Below, piece by piece: positions 62,330 to 64,000 of a stretch of DNA of 64,000 nucleotides. The notes beneath the pieces were generated by a model, which saw nothing but the letters and a program-made list of their open reading frames with translations, did no database searches and was not told where the DNA came from. The translations under genes were made by a program, and so were the position numbers. The stretch is from a filamentous cyanobacterium CCT1 (GTDB taxonomy: Bacteria; Cyanobacteriota; Cyanobacteriia; Phormidesmidales; Phormidesmidaceae), in contig PYER01000001.1 of NCBI GenBank assembly GCA_003017855.1, forward strand, positions 24,675-88,674, in the 5' to 3' direction. Within the stretch, counting starts at the first letter, position 1; every line of letters starts with the position of its first letter.

Positions 62330-63166
62330 ATGGCATCTCCTATCGTTCTGATTACCGGCTGTTCGTCGGGTATTGGTCAAGCTCTCTGCCAGGCCTTCCA
62401 TCAACGGGGCTGTCGGGTGGTCGCGACGGCTAGACGATTAGGGGCTGTAGAGGCCTTGAAGGCTCACACCGTCATGACCTTGCCCTTGGACGTGACGGAC
62501 TCGGCAGGTATCCGGCAAGTCATCGAAGCTGTTCTAGCTCAGGAAGGTCGCATTGACCTACTGGTCAACAATGCGGGCTTTGGGCAGTTTGGCCCGCTGA
62601 TGGATCTTAGCGCAGCCCAACTCCAGGCCCAGTTTCAAACCAATGTATTAGCTCCCCTGGCACTGGCGCAGCAGGTGGCTCCGGTGATGAAGCGGCAGCG
62701 AGCCGGTGTCATCATCAACATCGGCAGCATTTCAGGCGTGGTGACGACACCCTTTGCGGGCGCTTACTGTGCGTCAAAAGCGGCGTTGCACAGTCTGTCC
62801 GAAGCGCTGCGGATGGAGCTGACTCCCTTTGGCATCCAGGTCGTGACGGTGCAGCCGGGTGCCATTCAGTCCAATTTTGGCCACGCTGCGGAACAAGGAT
62901 TAGCGGGGGTACTATCTCCAGAATCGTGGTACGCGCCGCTGGAGTCCAAGATTCGAGCCAGGGCGGTGCTGTCTCAGGCGCAGGCGACACCAGCGGAAGA
63001 GTTTGCGGAGCAGCTCGTAGCGGCGATCATGAGGCCGCAGCCGCCAATGACGATTCGATTGGGGAAAAAGAGCAGGTGGTTGCCGTTGCTCAAGCAGCTG
63101 TTGCCGCCCAGGCTGATGGAGTTTTTGCTCAAGCGACAGTTTGGGCTCACGCAAATCCAGCGATGA
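62330..63166 (+). CDS. Short-chain dehydrogenase/reductase
   Basis: The 278-residue protein has the classical SDR signatures: TGCSSGIG at 9-16 for NAD(P) binding, NNAG at 80-83, a catalytic Ser near 133-135, and Y146-CAS-K150. The Arg pair after the first beta strand (TARRL) suggests NADP preference. A TTG 45 bases upstream extends the frame, but ATG 62330 begins right before the first strand as in the family. The C-terminal region is basic and slightly hydrophobic, like lipid/retinol-type SDRs. The substrate is unknown. It is divergent from the MerR-like gene. Confidence 0.85.
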   Translation: MASPIVLITGCSSGIGQALCQAFHQRGCRVVATARRLGAVEALKAHTVMTLPLDVTDSAGIRQVIEAVLAQEGRIDLLVNNAGFGQFGPLMDLSAAQLQAQFQTNVLAPLALAQQVAPVMKRQRAGVIINIGSISGVVTTPFAGAYCASKAALHSLSEALRMELTPFGIQVVTVQPGAIQSNFGHAAEQGLAGVLSPESWYAPLESKIRARAVLSQAQATPAEEFAEQLVAAIMRPQPPMTIRLGKKSRWLPLLKQLLPPRLMEFLLKRQFGLTQIQR

Positions 63167-63227
63167 GGAGGATACACCCCGCTGTTGCGTTAACTCTCAG
63201 GATCGGTATCTGGCTACCACAAGCCGA

Positions 63228-63704
63228 TCAATCATCTGATTGAAGCCGTTCGATATGGCACTCATAGCCGTCTCCGAGTGCCCTGCGCCAGCATTGCAGT
63301 ACTCCCTCTGAGTCGTCTGTAAATTGCACGATTAGCAATTCAGTAACAGCTCGGCGGTCGGGGACGCTGCCCTGAGGATGCGACCAATTTGCTCGCCTCA
63401 GCACCGCTTTGACTCGCGCTAAAGTTCCCCATCCACACTGGGGCGCAGGCGAAAAACTCTCCCACACTTCTGAAATCAGCGACACTGCGTCCGGTGATAG
63501 GGTCTCTGGACACAGCGATTCCGGCAATCCAATCGCTGTCGTCAACTGCTCATCTGACCACCAGGCCCACCACTCTTCCCGGTGCAGCAACTGCACCTCC
63601 TCAGCCTGCCGAATCTCTGACCAGGGCGTTTGATCTAGTGCAGCTAGGCGAAGCGCCTCAGTCCAAGTCACCGCCACATAGCGGCGCGTCAAAAATCGAG
63701 CCAT
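63228..63704 (-). CDS. Hypothetical protein
   Basis: The 158-residue soluble protein is rich in Trp (REEWWAWWSDEQL near 42-55). A helical first half is followed by a mixed second half containing RRAVTELLIVQFTDDSEGVLQCWRRALGDGYE. The preserved pattern of alternating hydrophobics supports a real gene. I recognise no family. It converges with the dehydrogenase gene with a 61-base gap. Confidence 0.6.
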   Translation of the reverse strand: MARFLTRRYVAVTWTEALRLAALDQTPWSEIRQAEEVQLLHREEWWAWWSDEQLTTAIGLPESLCPETLSPDAVSLISEVWESFSPAPQCGWGTLARVKAVLRRANWSHPQGSVPDRRAVTELLIVQFTDDSEGVLQCWRRALGDGYECHIERLQSDD

Positions 63705-63970
63705 GATGCCCCTACCCCGCTACCGATTCACTTGCACCAGCAGCAACGAGACGAGGACTATTCCCCACGGCCTTGCCCCCAAAGCGTCGATTCAAGAACC
63801 TCTTCATGCCAGCCCAGCAATCCTGCAAATTACGATGGCCCGGTAATATGAGTTGCACTTGTTTGGGGGCAAACAAAGCATCACAGTGCCACCTAATAAA
63901 ATAGGTAGGGCTTGCTGAAAAAGTCAGCAATTTGGGTAACAGAGCTGCGATGGGGTTGCCTGAGCGTGAA

Positions 63971-63998
63971 GACTCAGCCACCAGGGGGTGGCTGAGTC
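63971..63998. repeat. 12-bp perfect hairpin at the right edge
   Basis: GACTCAGCCACC (63971-63982) pairs with GGTGGCTGAGTC (63987-63998) around an AGGG loop. It lies at the window edge, so its continuation is unseen; it could be a terminator or the end of a small repeat element. The stretch 63705-63970 holds only a doubtful open frame. Confidence 0.7.
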
Positions 63999-64000
63999 AA

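Noticed and set aside
63712..63981. 89-codon open frame at the right edge, minus strand
   Set aside because: Its GTG start lies inside the 12-bp hairpin, it lacks a ribosome site, and the protein has no recognisable pattern; could be part of a repeat element continuing outside the window.
1..64000. CRISPR arrays and insertion sequences
   Set aside because: I saw no regularly spaced repeats of CRISPR type and no transposase frame; repeats seen are short palindromes, the TIR duplication and small direct repeats.

Overview
The window looks like chromosomal DNA of a cyanobacterium, probably filamentous and Leptolyngbya/Nodosilinea/Phormidium-like. The octamer GCGATCGC (HIP1) recurs throughout, and cyanobacterial markers such as Ycf46, DUF1361 and TerB-like proteins lie in the left flank. 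The organism assignment is inference from these signs, not a database match.

Left flank (1-8.3 kb): ordinary genes. These are the 5' end of uvrA, a patatin-like lipase, a secreted or lipoprotein-like protein, the AAA ATPase Ycf46, a DUF1361 membrane protein, an S10-type serine carboxypeptidase, a membrane protein, a probable small RNA and a TerB-like protein. A tRNA-Thr(CGU) sequence at 8191-8342 has both acceptor strands but is interrupted in the D arm by about 87 nt. A tyrosine recombinase (8523-9707) follows directly, so this is the likely left edge of an integrated island.

Island (about 8.4-60 kb): small cargo genes and two DNA-binding regulators (XRE and ribbon-helix-helix types), each with a palindromic operator candidate, lead into a large composite defence region. 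Its backbone is a Dpd (7-deazapurine-in-DNA) modification/restriction system. DpdB (DGQHR protein) and a small DpdA-like protein lie at the left. A long minus-strand operon follows, read right to left: dpdE-dpdF-dpdG-dpdH-dpdI-dpdJ-dpdK-dpdD. Without a break it continues into a second, diverged dpdJ-dpdK-dpdD set in the same order. At the right (55.8-60.0 kb) lies queD - unknown gene - queE - queC - dpdA, which supplies preQ0 and the DNA transglycosylase. I recognise no separate dpdC, and folE is not in the window.

Between dpdE and dpdA, on the opposite strand (40.2-55.7 kb), sits a second conflict system. It has two successive pairs of genes, each pairing a large sensor/signalling protein that ends in a degenerate CHAT domain with a stand-alone CHAT protease that keeps its His/Cys dyad. 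One sensor is TIR-TIR-Ser/Thr kinase; the other is sigma-like-STAND NTPase with an NfeD-like insertion. A coiled-coil protein, a Uma2-type nuclease fold, a beta-propeller, an Hsp70 and a small Pepco-like protein follow on the same strand.

Right flank (60.3-64 kb): a VWA-domain protein and a MerR-like regulator in one operon, a divergent short-chain dehydrogenase, a conserved-looking hypothetical gene and a strong hairpin at the window edge.

Expected working model (family knowledge plus inference): QueD/E/C make preQ0, DpdA with DpdB puts it into DNA, and DpdE-K with DpdD attack unmodified DNA. The CHAT/TIR/STAND module would act as a suicide-type backup. The duplicated J-K-D module is the least explained part.
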